64,000 nt of DNA from Victivallales bacterium (GCA_017535315.1 JAFXUD010000002.1:1-64000), one strand, 5' to 3'; numbered from the stretch's first letter, positions 44,466 to 53,345 are shown. Notes: generated by a model from the letters alone, not told the origin. A program made the numbers and translations.

Positions 44466-45842
44466 ATGAAGAAGCTTTTGTTGATATTAGCCTTTTTATC
44501 TGGGATTATGCTGATGGCCGAGACGCCAGTGGCACCTTTTGCGAAGGGTGAGCGTGTCGTGTTTTTCGGGGACAGCATCACCCATGGTGGCGGCTATATA
44601 TTTCATATCCAGATGTTTGAGGATTTGCGCTACCCAGGTTCGGGGACAGTGATGCTGAACGCGGGCATCAGCGGCGACACGGCGGCTGGCGGTTGCAGAC
44701 GCTGGGACTATGAGGTGCTGCCGATGAACCCCGACCGCGTCTTTGTCATGTTCGGCATGAATGACGTGGGCAGAAGCAATTACAAATCGACGGAGCCGAC
44801 GGAGGAGGAGCAGAAGAAGCGCCAGAACGTCCTGACAAACTATGCCAACAACCAGAAGAAGCTGGCGGAGATGATTCTGAAGGAGGGCAAGAAGCTGGTT
44901 CTGATGACCCCCACCGCCTACGACCAGTATGGCGATGTCAAGGCTGACAATTACGTGGCGACCAACGAGCCAGGTTTGGCAAACTGCGCGGAGATAGTGC
45001 GCCAGTTGGCGGCTGAAAAGAACTTGGGGATTGTGGAGTTGCATAAGCCCTACACGGAACAACTGAAGGCGCATCCAGAGCTGCATTTGTGCGGGCAGGA
45101 CAGGGTTCACCCGCAGGGCGTGGGGCATCTTCTGATGGCTGCCCTGATACTGGAGGCATCTGGCGAGCAAGGGCTCGTTGCGGAGGTGGAGTTCAATGTG
45201 ACCTTCAGGGAGTCCGTCATTAAGAATGCTGTTAATATCATGGCCAAAAACGCCAGTGTAAGCGATGTCACGGTACCTGCGGCAAAGGGTTTCTCGTTCA
45301 AGTACGCTCCCAAGGCGCTGCCCTTCCCGTGCATTCCCGATTACAAGACGGTCGAGACACTTTACCCGATTACAGAGAAATTGAATCGGGAGATTATCCG
45401 TGTCAAGGGGCTTCCCCAGGGGAGCTATGTATTGAAGGCGGACGGTGCTGAAATCGCCACCGCTACTGCCGAAGAGCTTGCCAAGGGAGTGAACATTGCC
45501 ATCCTCGAAACACCCAGCCAAAAGAAGGCACAGGAGGCTGCGGCAGTCATGCGGAAGCTCCACAATGCTGCGCGTCTGGTGCGGTCGGTGCCCTATATGA
45601 ACACCGTCATCCTCAGCCGAAAGGGAAATCTTGACAACATGGAGGAGTGTTTCCAGGTGCTGGACAAGTGGCTGGAGGAGAAGGTGAACACGTCCAACTA
45701 CACCTATTTCCAGTACCAGGTGAGGAATTATAAGAGTCTGCGTCCTGCGATGGCTGAGAAGCAGGAGGAGATAGAGGAGCTGCGCAAGCAGTTGGCCGCA
45801 TTTGCACCGCAACCATACGTTGTTTCCTTGGAGGCAAAATAG
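44466..45842 (+). CDS. Secreted SGNH/GDSL hydrolase
   Basis: A 458-residue exported esterase-like protein. After the signal peptide (MKKLLLILAFLSGIMLMAE), the SGNH blocks appear in order: FFGDSITHGGG (Ser nucleophile, about residue 38), GISGDTA, FGMNDVGR and DRVHPQGVGH (catalytic Asp-His). Such enzymes de-acetylate or de-esterify polysaccharides. The C-terminal 230 residues have no obvious domain and may be an accessory region. AAGGAG with an eight-base spacer precedes it, and upstream there are two short hairpins. It ends 6-9 bases before the next gene. Confidence 0.88.
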   Translation: MKKLLLILAFLSGIMLMAETPVAPFAKGERVVFFGDSITHGGGYIFHIQMFEDLRYPGSGTVMLNAGISGDTAAGGCRRWDYEVLPMNPDRVFVMFGMNDVGRSNYKSTEPTEEEQKKRQNVLTNYANNQKKLAEMILKEGKKLVLMTPTAYDQYGDVKADNYVATNEPGLANCAEIVRQLAAEKNLGIVELHKPYTEQLKAHPELHLCGQDRVHPQGVGHLLMAALILEASGEQGLVAEVEFNVTFRESVIKNAVNIMAKNASVSDVTVPAAKGFSFKYAPKALPFPCIPDYKTVETLYPITEKLNREIIRVKGLPQGSYVLKADGAEIATATAEELAKGVNIAILETPSQKKAQEAAAVMRKLHNAARLVRSVPYMNTVILSRKGNLDNMEECFQVLDKWLEEKVNTSNYTYFQYQVRNYKSLRPAMAEKQEEIEELRKQLAAFAPQPYVVSLEAK

Positions 45843-45851
45843 GGGGGCATG

Positions 45852-46115
45852 ATGGATTTGAAGCAATGCAGAGAGACGATTGACGTCATCGACAACCAGA
45901 TTGTTGCCCTGTTCAAACAGCGCATGGGCATCGTCGTGGATATTGCGGCGTACAAGCAGGAGCACAATCTGCCTATTCTGAATACGGGGCGTGAACAGGA
46001 GGTGCTGGACCGCATTTCGGCAGCCGCTGGCGAAGAGCTGGCTCCATACGCGCAGGAACTCTTCAAAAAGCTCTTTGAGCTGAGCAAGGAGTACCAGAAG
46101 AAGCAGAGGATGTAA
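45852..46115 (+). CDS. Chorismate mutase, AroQ type
   Basis: An all-helical, 87-residue chorismate mutase that turns chorismate into prephenate for Phe/Tyr synthesis. The helix 1 pattern CRETIDVIDNQIVALFKQRM and the later KQEHNLPILNTGREQEVLDRI match the AroQ fold, including the active-site Arg, Lys and Glu positions. The G-run at 45842-45847 is a ribosome-binding site; it suits ATG 45852 better than the ATG at 45849, which is almost touching it. It directly follows the SGNH gene. Confidence 0.85.
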   Translation: MDLKQCRETIDVIDNQIVALFKQRMGIVVDIAAYKQEHNLPILNTGREQEVLDRISAAAGEELAPYAQELFKKLFELSKEYQKKQRM

Positions 46116-46116
46116 C

Positions 46117-46172
46117 GACGACGGCTCGTCGTCGGAAAGGGTGTGATGACGGCTCGTCGTCGAATCAACAAA
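46117..46172. repeat. Duplicated palindrome GACGGCTCGTCGTCG
   Basis: CGACGACGGCTCGTCGTCG near 46117-46135 and a second GACGGCTCGTCGTCG near 46149-46163 are direct copies, and each can fold on itself (CGACGA/TCGTCG). They fill most of the space between the chorismate mutase and epimerase genes. Confidence 0.8.
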
Positions 46173-46185
46173 ACGGAGATCGAAC

Positions 46186-47157
46186 ATGAAAGTATTAATA
46201 ACAGGCGGTGCTGGTTTTATTGGCTCGCACTTAAGCAGGATACTGTTGACATTGGGACATGAGGTGCTGGTGCTGGACGACCTTTCTACAGGGTGTTACG
46301 CCAACATCGAGGAGATTGACGACGGCAAGCGTTTTCGTTTGCTGGTTGACAGTGTAAACAATGAAGCCATTGTCAACGAGTGCGTCAGTCAGTGCGACAT
46401 GGTGTTTCATCTGGCCTCGGCGGTGGGTGTGCAGCTCATTATCGACAAGCCAATTCATACCATTGAGAGCATTGTTGGTGGCACGGAGACTGTTTTAAAG
46501 GCATGTGCACGCTATCGCCGCTCCTTCCTGTTGACTTCCACTTCCGAGGTTTATGGAAAGGGTATCAAGGTGCCATTCTGCGAGGATGACGATACCGTGA
46601 TGGGAGCGACCTGCCGTCGCCGCTGGAGTTACGCCTGTGCCAAGGCGCTGGACGAGTTCCTTGCGCTGGCGCATTGGATTGAGACGCGTCTCCCCATCGT
46701 CATCTGCCGACTTTTCAATACGGTCGGTCCGCGCCAGACAGGGCAGTACGGCATGGTCATTCCGCGCCTTGTGCGCCAGGCCTTGCAGGGAAAGCCGTTG
46801 ACTGTCTTTGGCGACGGCACGCAGACGCGCTGCTTTACGCACGTCTCTGACGTAGTGGATGCTCTGTGGAAAATCATGAACTGCCGCGAGGCAAAAGGAC
46901 AGGTTGTCAACATTGGAAACAACCAGGAAATCAGCATTATGCAACTTGCTCAGCGGATTGTGGAACTGACGGGGACCACCTCTAAAATTGAGTTGATTCC
47001 CTACAGCCAGGCATACGGTGAAGGCTTCGAGGACATGCAGCGGCGCGTTCCCTGCCTGGACAAGGCCAACCGTCTTATCGGCTACAAGCCCACCCGTTCC
47101 TTGGACGATATCCTCAAGGATGTCATTGCGTGGGAAAAGGCCTTTCCTCCACGCTAA
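46186..47157 (+). CDS. NAD-dependent sugar-nucleotide epimerase/dehydratase
   Basis: A 323-residue extended short-chain dehydrogenase. The NAD-binding TGGAGFIG is at residues 6-13, LDDLSTG follows strand beta-2, and TSTSEVYG and the catalytic SYACAK (Tyr-x3-Lys) are present; CRLFNTVGPRQTG is the sugar-nucleotide-binding segment. It resembles UDP-glucuronate decarboxylase or UDP-GlcNAc/glucose 4-epimerase-like enzymes, making activated sugars for envelope glycans. The sugar is not determined. ACGGAG lies before the ATG. Confidence 0.88.
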   Translation: MKVLITGGAGFIGSHLSRILLTLGHEVLVLDDLSTGCYANIEEIDDGKRFRLLVDSVNNEAIVNECVSQCDMVFHLASAVGVQLIIDKPIHTIESIVGGTETVLKACARYRRSFLLTSTSEVYGKGIKVPFCEDDDTVMGATCRRRWSYACAKALDEFLALAHWIETRLPIVICRLFNTVGPRQTGQYGMVIPRLVRQALQGKPLTVFGDGTQTRCFTHVSDVVDALWKIMNCREAKGQVVNIGNNQEISIMQLAQRIVELTGTTSKIELIPYSQAYGEGFEDMQRRVPCLDKANRLIGYKPTRSLDDILKDVIAWEKAFPPR

Positions 47158-47222
47158 AGCGCACAGGGCACAGAACAGGCGTGCGCGGAGCTTCAGCTCC
47201 ACGATAAAAAAGGAGAAAGACA

Positions 47223-48278
47223 ATGGAAAAAATGATTCGATTTGGAGCGATTGGCGCGGGCAGTGCGGGAACAAACAGAATCAACCAGCTGGCCAAACAC
47301 GAGCTGGGTGTGAAGGTTGTTGCGGCGGTTGATGTGGATCCGACACGGCTGGACAACCTGGCCAAGGTGCTGGGTTATGACGATTTTGCCCGCTATACGG
47401 GCGAGCAGGACTTCAAACGGATGATTGATGAGAACCAACTGGATGCTGTCGGCATCTTCACGCCGCACTCGTTGCATCTGCCCCATGTGCAGTATGCAAT
47501 CAAGAAGAACCTCTCGATTCTGATTGAAAAGCCGATGGTCTGCGGGGCGGCGAACGCGTTGGAGGTGACGGAGCAGGTTGAGGCGAAGAAGCTCATCGGC
47601 ATTGTCCACTACCAGCGGCACTTTGAGCTGAAATACATGAAGGCCAAGGAGCTTATCGAGAAGGGTGTCATTGGCAAGGTCACCAACTTCTTCGTCTATA
47701 TGGCTCAGGACTGGATTGGCAGAACGTGGCGCGGCATCCCGAAGTTCTGCTGCGGAGGCCAGATCAACGATTCAGGCAGCCACTACCAGGATATCATTCT
47801 ATGGATGCTCAACGAGCTGCCCGTCTCCGCGCAGGGCTTCACGGACTCCTTCTACAGGGGCGAGCAGAAGCAAGGCGAGTACAACGGAATGTTCAATGTG
47901 GAGCTGACGAATGGCATCACGGGGCGCTTCGTCATCCTCAGCGACATCCCTGGCGGCTTCGTCGATGACGTGCGTATCTGCGGCACCAAGGGCAACCTCT
48001 TCTTCAATGGCGACAAGCTCATCATGCAGGATGTCGCCACGAAGCAATATACGGAGATACCGCTTTCACGTCCGAAAGGCTACCCGATTTCACCGTGCGA
48101 CAACTTTGTCAAGCTCATTCGCAAGAAAGTGAAAATCAACCGCGTCCCCTTCATCTTCGGCAGCCGTGTCTCCCTGCTGACGGAGGCCATGCTCCGCTCG
48201 GGCCGTGGGAAGGGCAAGAAGATCCTGTGCGAGGACATCCTGAAGGAATGCGGCCATACCCTGGACGACCTGAAGTAG
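47223..48278 (+). CDS. Gfo/Idh/MocA-family oxidoreductase
   Basis: A 351-residue oxidoreductase. The N-terminal Rossmann part begins IRFGAIGAGSAGTNRINQL, followed by the EKP-like motif IEKPMV (about residues 100-105), then the substrate domain with GGQINDSGSHYQDIILWML, where Asp and His are the usual catalytic pair. Members oxidise or reduce sugars and cyclitols with NAD(P). AAGGAG precedes the ATG. The epimerase upstream and the HAD phosphatase downstream suggest a small sugar operon. The substrate is unknown. Confidence 0.88.
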   Translation: MEKMIRFGAIGAGSAGTNRINQLAKHELGVKVVAAVDVDPTRLDNLAKVLGYDDFARYTGEQDFKRMIDENQLDAVGIFTPHSLHLPHVQYAIKKNLSILIEKPMVCGAANALEVTEQVEAKKLIGIVHYQRHFELKYMKAKELIEKGVIGKVTNFFVYMAQDWIGRTWRGIPKFCCGGQINDSGSHYQDIILWMLNELPVSAQGFTDSFYRGEQKQGEYNGMFNVELTNGITGRFVILSDIPGGFVDDVRICGTKGNLFFNGDKLIMQDVATKQYTEIPLSRPKGYPISPCDNFVKLIRKKVKINRVPFIFGSRVSLLTEAMLRSGRGKGKKILCEDILKECGHTLDDLK

Positions 48279-48337
48279 CGAGGACTGGGAAACCGCTGCT
48301 GAACGACCGTCGCGCTTAGCACAATGCACAGAACAAG

Positions 48338-49171
48338 ATGGCTCGCTTATTTCTATGTGATTTAGACGGGACGCTCATTCGTCCTGGGCACCTGCTTTCG
48401 CCGCAGACGCTAGCCATGATGGAACGTCTTGTTGCACAGGGGGACATTGTGGCGATAGCCAGCGGGCGTAGCTTGTATGCGGGGCGGAACATCCTGCGAC
48501 CAGGGATGCCGCTTTCCTACTGGCTCTTTTCCACGGGGGCGGGCATCCTGAAATGGGACACGCAGGAGATTGTGTGTCGAAACGAGCTGACTGCCGAGCA
48601 GGTGCGCTTTGCGGTGGAGTGCCTCCTGGAGTATCAAGAGGACTTTATGATACAGGGGCCTATCCCCGAAAACCACAAGTTTGTCTATTACAAGTTTGAC
48701 AGGCGGGAGAACGACGGCACGGATTTCTGGACCCGTTGCAAGGCCTATACGGGGTTGTGCGAATCCTTTGAACCGCGTGGCTATGAGTACCAGCCGTCAA
48801 GCCAGCTAATCGCGGTGCTACCGCCAGATACGGCGCGCATAGAGTGCATTCGCGCCGCCCTGAAGGGGTATGCCGTCGTCAGGGCTACCTCGCCGATGGA
48901 CAACCGTAGCGTCTGGCTGGAAATCTTCAATCCCGCCGCAGGCAAGGCGAACTCCGCGAAATGGTTGGCAAAACAGTGCGGCATCGCGCATGAAGACACC
49001 TACGCCATCGGCAACGACTACAACGACCTGGACATGCTCAAATGGGCCGCCCACGCCTATATCACTCCAAATGCTCCCGATGATATGAAGGCGATGTTTC
49101 CCGTCACGCAGGCGGACACCGACGGTGCCTTTCCCGAGGCCGTGCTGACCTGGTTAGGGGCTAGGGATTAG
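48338..49171 (+). CDS. HAD-superfamily (Cof-type) phosphatase
   Basis: A 277-residue HAD phosphatase, Cof/IIB-like. Motif I is FLCDLDGTLI (Asp nucleophile at about residue 7), motif II ASGRS, motif III within KANSAKWLA, and motif IV AIGNDYNDLDML. Family members dephosphorylate small sugar phosphates or FMN-like compounds. The final five residues and stop (LGARD-TAG) are encoded by heptad-repeat DNA, so the original C-terminus may have been replaced. There is no clear ribosome-binding site at the ATG. Confidence 0.87.
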   Translation: MARLFLCDLDGTLIRPGHLLSPQTLAMMERLVAQGDIVAIASGRSLYAGRNILRPGMPLSYWLFSTGAGILKWDTQEIVCRNELTAEQVRFAVECLLEYQEDFMIQGPIPENHKFVYYKFDRRENDGTDFWTRCKAYTGLCESFEPRGYEYQPSSQLIAVLPPDTARIECIRAALKGYAVVRATSPMDNRSVWLEIFNPAAGKANSAKWLAKQCGIAHEDTYAIGNDYNDLDMLKWAAHAYITPNAPDDMKAMFPVTQADTDGAFPEAVLTWLGARD

Positions 49172-49321
49172 GGACTAGGGGGCTACGAACGACGGGGGCT
49201 TTCGCCCCCCGAACCCCCCGCCGCTAAAAGCGGGCAGTGGCTAGGGGCTAGGGGTTAGTTATCAAGCTTGAGCGTTTTGGCTTCACAACTAATCACTAAC
49301 CACTAATCACTAACCACTAAG
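49152..49321. repeat. Heptad arrays between convergent genes
   Basis: GGTTAGGGGCTAGGGATTAGGG... begins within the last codons of the HAD gene (49152-49185); a related array follows at 49239-49260. Complementary ACTAACC/ACTAATC units lie at 49287-49321 and include the stop codon of the minus-strand gene. At least four G-runs in the first array could make a G-quadruplex. A separate GC-rich repeat (49187-49220) is nested in the middle. Confidence 0.9.
49187..49220. repeat. GACGGGGGCTTTCGCCCCCCGA-type repeat
   Basis: A short GC-rich inverted repeat, GGGGGCTTTCGCCCCC, followed by GAACCCCCC. The same unit appears twice, side by side, at 60035-60113. A CCGC-TAAAA-GCGG hairpin follows it here. Confidence 0.8.
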
Positions 49322-50852
49322 AAACCGTGGCCAGCCAGTCGGTGAACTCCTGAAGCGTCATAGTCTTGATGTGGGGATCGTCCTGTGCGATGATGGCATC
49401 GTTGGCGGTGCCATATCCCCATGGGGCGTAGATGAGCTTGACAGACTCCAGCTCGGGGTCGCTCTCCACAGAGAAGAGCGTCTTCAGCCTGTCCTCAATG
49501 AAATAGAGTGCCATGGGTTTCAGGCGAAGCTGCTCTGCAAGCAGGACTGGCTTCTTACGCTTGCGTTCCAGTCCGAAAATGTCGTCTTCAGGGAAGTCAA
49601 TGCCCGCATTTTTCAAGATGGCACTGACGAAACGCTCCTGTTTGGTGGTGGCGATGATGAAATGCGTACCACCTTTGCTTAGATTGGCCTTCAGGGCTTC
49701 TGCGACGCCTGGGTAGAGGGTGTGCCAGTCCAGCCAATTCTGCTGGTCTTCAGCAATCCAGTTGTCGCGCGTGGCGCCGAAAAGCTCAATGAGTTGCTGC
49801 TGGGTGAGGCTGTGCTCCGTCATAATGCGCTGGAAATGCTCGTTGAGGTGCAGCTCGAATTCGGAGATGGGCAGCTTCTCTTGGAGCATCTTCGTCATCA
49901 GGATGGCCTGGTAGCCTGTTTCAAGATATGGACGCACGGCACGGAAGGCATCAATGTTCTTCTGGGTGGGAAGGCGGCGATGGAAAAGGCTTGGCCAGAT
50001 CGTGCGCGCAGCCTTCCAGGCGGAGACAGCAGTTTCCGATGCACTGTCGCAGATGACGCCATCGAAGTCGAGAGCCACCACTGTGTTCGTGACGGCGGCC
50101 TTACCAGGGTGGTAGGTGCCGTTGTGCTCCTTTTGGATGATGCGGTATGCTGCCGCTGCCGCCTGTCGTTCAGCCTGCTTCTCGCTGGTGCCCTTGCCGT
50201 GGGCATAGTCGCGTTTGCCTACAATGACGCAGACCTCGAAAACACGCGCGTGGTCAGGCCCCGTGGTCGAAACAAGTTGGAATTCAGGGCGTCCGATTTT
50301 CAGTCCCTGGCAGATTTCCAGCAGGGCACCCTTTGGATTTTCTGTGAGAATCAGCTTCTTTTTTACCTCTTCGATGGGAGGGAGTAGTTTGAGGATAAAT
50401 TCGGTTGCCTCCTGAAGGCCGCTGTCTAGGTATAGGGCGCCGAGGAAGGCCTCGAAGAGGTCGCCGAGGATGGAATCACGTTCACGTCCGCCGCCAAGGC
50501 ATTCACCCTTGCCCAGCAGGAGTGCTTTGTCCAGCTCAAGAGAACGTGAGTAGTTGGCAGTGGCTTCCTCGTTGGCAAGGCAGGAACGCATACGGGTGAG
50601 CAGCCCCTCCTGCGCGTTTTTGTCCGTTTCGAACAAAAATGTCGAGAGGACGAGTTGCAGGACGGCGTCGCCGAAAAACTCCAGACGTTGGTTATCGACG
50701 TGGACATTCTCGTTTTCGGCCTTGTATGAGCTGTGGATCAGCGCCTCATCCAGCAATTGCGTGTTTTTAAAATGATAGCCCGCATTTTCCTGGATTTTTT
50801 TGCGTGCTTCAAGGAGTTCATCACCAGCGAGGTTGACATTCGAGCTTTTCAT
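49317..50852 (-). CDS. rnc: RNase III-dsRBD fused to a HAD phosphatase domain
   Basis: A 511-residue protein in one open frame. Residues 1-165 are the RNase III catalytic domain with NQRLEFFGDAVLQL (Glu58, Asp62) and DLFEAFLGALYLD (Asp131, Glu134). Residues 172-240 are a dsRNA-binding domain (NPKGALLEICQ...HGKGTSEKQAERQAAAAA). After a short linker, residues 257-511 form a HAD hydrolase: VALDFDGVICD (Asp262, Asp264), ATTK (Thr402/403), a Lys around 434, and FIEDR (Glu453, Asp454). The HAD part recalls a cyanobacterial HAD family (RPYLETGY, APWGYGTAN). Separately, rnc is usually 220-250 residues. The stop is within the heptad array. It is divergent from efp, 85 bases away. Confidence 0.92.
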   Translation of the reverse strand: MKSSNVNLAGDELLEARKKIQENAGYHFKNTQLLDEALIHSSYKAENENVHVDNQRLEFFGDAVLQLVLSTFLFETDKNAQEGLLTRMRSCLANEEATANYSRSLELDKALLLGKGECLGGGRERDSILGDLFEAFLGALYLDSGLQEATEFILKLLPPIEEVKKKLILTENPKGALLEICQGLKIGRPEFQLVSTTGPDHARVFEVCVIVGKRDYAHGKGTSEKQAERQAAAAAYRIIQKEHNGTYHPGKAAVTNTVVALDFDGVICDSASETAVSAWKAARTIWPSLFHRRLPTQKNIDAFRAVRPYLETGYQAILMTKMLQEKLPISEFELHLNEHFQRIMTEHSLTQQQLIELFGATRDNWIAEDQQNWLDWHTLYPGVAEALKANLSKGGTHFIIATTKQERFVSAILKNAGIDFPEDDIFGLERKRKKPVLLAEQLRLKPMALYFIEDRLKTLFSVESDPELESVKLIYAPWGYGTANDAIIAQDDPHIKTMTLQEFTDWLATVS

Positions 50853-50937
50853 ATTATGTTACATCTTTCACAAATTGAAATACTAAAACAACCAATTCAA
50901 GCCAGATGGCTTGTGAGATTGATTTGGAGAAACAACT

Positions 50938-51501
50938 ATGTACGAAGCATCAGATTTACGCAAAGGATTGAAGATTGAACTGGACAACGAACCCTACCTT
51001 ATCACCGAGTTTGATTTTTGCAAACCAGGCAAAGGGCAGGCTTTGTACCGCTGCAAATGCAAGAACATGATTTCTGGCGGCACGGTGGACAGGACTTTCC
51101 GCTCTGTTGACAAGATTGAGACTCCCGCCCTTGAAGAGAAGACCCTCACCTACTCCTACGAGGAAGGCGATAGCTTCATCTTCACAGATGAAAACTACGA
51201 GGAGATTCGCATCTCCCAGGAGCTTCTTGGCAACCAGAAGTATTTTCTGGATGACAGCATGGAGTGCACTGTCCTTTTCTTCCGCGACCGTCCCATTGAA
51301 ATCACGCTTCCCTACTTTGTGGAGAAGAAGATTGCCGAGACGGAGCCTGGGGCGAGAGGCGACACCGCCACCAACGTCACCAAGCCCGCAAAATTGGACA
51401 ATGGCTACGAGCTGGCAGTTCCGCTCTTTGTCAACGAAGGCGACACCATCCGCATCGACACCCGCACGGGTGCCTACGCGGAACGCGTCAGCAAGGCATA
51501 A
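50938..51501 (+). CDS. efp: Elongation factor P
   Basis: A 187-residue EF-P, which relieves ribosome stalling at proline runs. Domain I has FDFCKPGKGQALYR, with the tip lysine in PGKG at about residue 33 that is modified in many bacteria. TFRSVDKIE and the domain III end GDTIRIDTRTGAYAERV are typical. GGAGA precedes the ATG. No poxA/epmA-type modification gene is next to it. Confidence 0.96.
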   Translation: MYEASDLRKGLKIELDNEPYLITEFDFCKPGKGQALYRCKCKNMISGGTVDRTFRSVDKIETPALEEKTLTYSYEEGDSFIFTDENYEEIRISQELLGNQKYFLDDSMECTVLFFRDRPIEITLPYFVEKKIAETEPGARGDTATNVTKPAKLDNGYELAVPLFVNEGDTIRIDTRTGAYAERVSKA

Positions 51502-51524
51502 GTGCACTAACCATCCTAACTGTT

Positions 51525-51572
51525 GAGGTAATTTCAAAACTGGCGCATTTGCGCCAGTTTTGAAATTACCTC
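51525..51572. mobile_element. MITE copy D (48 bp, perfect palindrome)
   Basis: Only the family's ends remain: two perfect 22-bp arms (GAGGTAATTTCAAAACTGGCGC and complement) around ATTT. The flanks TGTT and CGTT match in three of four bases, a probable decayed target duplication. It would also act as a hairpin after efp. Confidence 0.85.
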
Positions 51573-51631
51573 CGTTCAGTTTAAAATATAACACCACATA
51601 TACCGTTTGCCACAACATAGGTGCAAATAGC

Positions 51632-53251
51632 ATGTCAGCCATCACAGAAACTCAATCCTGGAAAGAACTAGCAGCCCATTACGAAGAGATAAAGGAGATG
51701 CACCTCCGCGACATGTTCCAGATAGACCCTGGACGTGCCGCGCATTTCAGTCTTCAACTGGAAGATTTGCTGTTGGACTACTCCAAGAACCGCGTTCTCG
51801 ACAAGACGATGGAACTGCTGTTTGCACTGGCTCGGGAGGCGAAACTGGAATACTGGCGAGATGAGATGTTCAGCGGCGCGAAAATTAACCGCACGGAAAA
51901 CCGCGCGGTTCTTCACACTGCCCTTCGCAACCGCTCCAGCCGCAAAGTCCTGGTGGATGGCGTGGATGTGATGCCCGCCGTGAATGCGGTCATCGACAAG
52001 ATGTGCGCCTTCGCGCAGAAGGTGCGCAACGGTGAATGGCTAGGCTTCACGGGCAAGCCAATCCGCAACATCGTCAACATCGGCATCGGTGGCTCGGATT
52101 TGGGACCCAAGATGGCCGTGGAGGCACTGAAACAATACGCGACGCCGAGACTGCGTGTGCAGTTTGTCTCCAACATCGACGGATTCCACCTGGCGGACAC
52201 GATTCATGGATTGAATCCAGAGGAGACGATGTTCGTCATCTCCTCCAAGACCTTCACGACCCAGGAGACGATGACAAACGCCTACAGCGCCCGCAATTGG
52301 ATCATCGAGGCGTTTGCGACAAAAGAAGCGGTGGCAAAGCACTTCGTGGCGGTCTCCACCAATATCCCCGCCGTCTCCGCGTTCGGCATCTCGCCTGACA
52401 ACGCCTTCGAGTTCTGGGATTGGGTTGGTGGACGCTATTCGATGTGCTCTGCCATCGGTCTGCCTATTATGCTGAGCATCGGGCCCGAGAACTTCATCGC
52501 CATGCTGGAGGGGATGCACGCGATGGACGAACACTTCCGCACCGCCCCCCTTGAGCAAAACATGCCCGTCATTATGGCGCTGCTTGGAATTTGGTACAAC
52601 AACTTCTTCGGTGCGCAGACACATGCCATTCTGCCCTACGACCAGGGGATGCACCGCTTCGCCGCACACCTCCAGCAGGTCGATATGGAGAGTAACGGCA
52701 AATCCGTCGATAGGGACGGCAACCGCGTGACCTGGCAGACGGGGCCAATCGTCTGGGGCGAACCAGGCACCAACAGCCAGCACAGTTTCTTCCAGCTTCT
52801 CCACCAGGGCACCAAGCTTATCCCTGCCGATTTTATCGGTTTCTGCAAATCCAATAGCCCCGTCGGCGACCACCACAGCAAACTGATGGCCAACTTCGTT
52901 GCACAGACCGAGGCGCTGGCCTTCGGCAAGACCCTCGACCAGGTGCTGGCGGAAAACCCGAATATCGCCCCTGACCTCGCTGCGCAAAAGGTCTTCGAGG
53001 GAAACCGCCCCACCAATACCCTCCTTGCAGACGCCCTCACTCCCCGCATGCTCGGGATGCTGATGGCCCTCTATGAACAGAAGATCTTCACTCAGGGTAT
53101 TATCTGGAATATCTTCTCCTTCGACCAGTGGGGCGTTCAGCTCGGCAAGGTCCTCGCCGCCAATATCCTCAAGGACTTTGCCTCCAAATCTGCCCCCGCC
53201 CACGATAGCTCCACCAACGCCCTCATTACACGCATCCGCGCCTCGTTGTAG
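51632..53251 (+). CDS. pgi: Glucose-6-phosphate isomerase
   Basis: A 539-residue phosphoglucose isomerase interconverting glucose-6-P and fructose-6-P. Conserved blocks: [45 protein letters not shown], the active-site [12 protein letters not shown] and C-terminal [13 protein letters not shown]. The frame is open to 51560, but the family start fits ATG 51632. A short GGTG is the only ribosome-binding hint. The TAG stop touches a heptad array. Confidence 0.96.
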   Translation: MSAITETQSWKELAAHYEEIKEMHLRDMFQIDPGRAAHFSLQLEDLLLDYSKNRVLDKTMELLFALAREAKLEYWRDEMFSGAKINRTENRAVLHTALRNRSSRKVLVDGVDVMPAVNAVIDKMCAFAQKVRNGEWLGFTGKPIRNIVNIGIGGSDLGPKMAVEALKQYATPRLRVQFVSNIDGFHLADTIHGLNPEETMFVISSKTFTTQETMTNAYSARNWIIEAFATKEAVAKHFVAVSTNIPAVSAFGISPDNAFEFWDWVGGRYSMCSAIGLPIMLSIGPENFIAMLEGMHAMDEHFRTAPLEQNMPVIMALLGIWYNNFFGAQTHAILPYDQGMHRFAAHLQQVDMESNGKSVDRDGNRVTWQTGPIVWGEPGTNSQHSFFQLLHQGTKLIPADFIGFCKSNSPVGDHHSKLMANFVAQTEALAFGKTLDQVLAENPNIAPDLAAQKVFEGNRPTNTLLADALTPRMLGMLMALYEQKIFTQGIIWNIFSFDQWGVQLGKVLAANILKDFASKSAPAHDSSTNALITRIRASL

Positions 53252-53345
53252 GGATTAGGGATGAGGGGTTAGGGATTAGGGATTAGAAATTAGTTGCAAA
53301 CCCTAGCCCTAGCCCCTAACCCCTGTCCCCTAATTCCTAACCCCT
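53249..53345. repeat. Inverted heptad array between pgi and priA
   Basis: TAGGGAT/TTAGGGG-type heptads start at the pgi stop codon (53249-53293) and are followed by complementary CCCTAGC/CCCTAAC units (53299-53345) that run up to the priA start. The coding strand of the first arm has at least four G-runs of three or more with short loops, a G-quadruplex motif; the arms can also pair. Confidence 0.92.

Noticed and set aside
44496-46187. A 563-codon minus-strand frame opposite the SGNH and chorismate mutase genes
   Set aside because: It spans two clear plus-strand genes with good motifs and has none itself.
51525-51572. Simple terminator after efp
   Set aside because: It may act as one, but the arms match the ends of the 154-bp MITEs and the flanks nearly match, so I list it as a decayed element.
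43046-53345. Heptad arrays as CRISPR
   Set aside because: Units are 7 bases with no spacers, and no cas genes are present.
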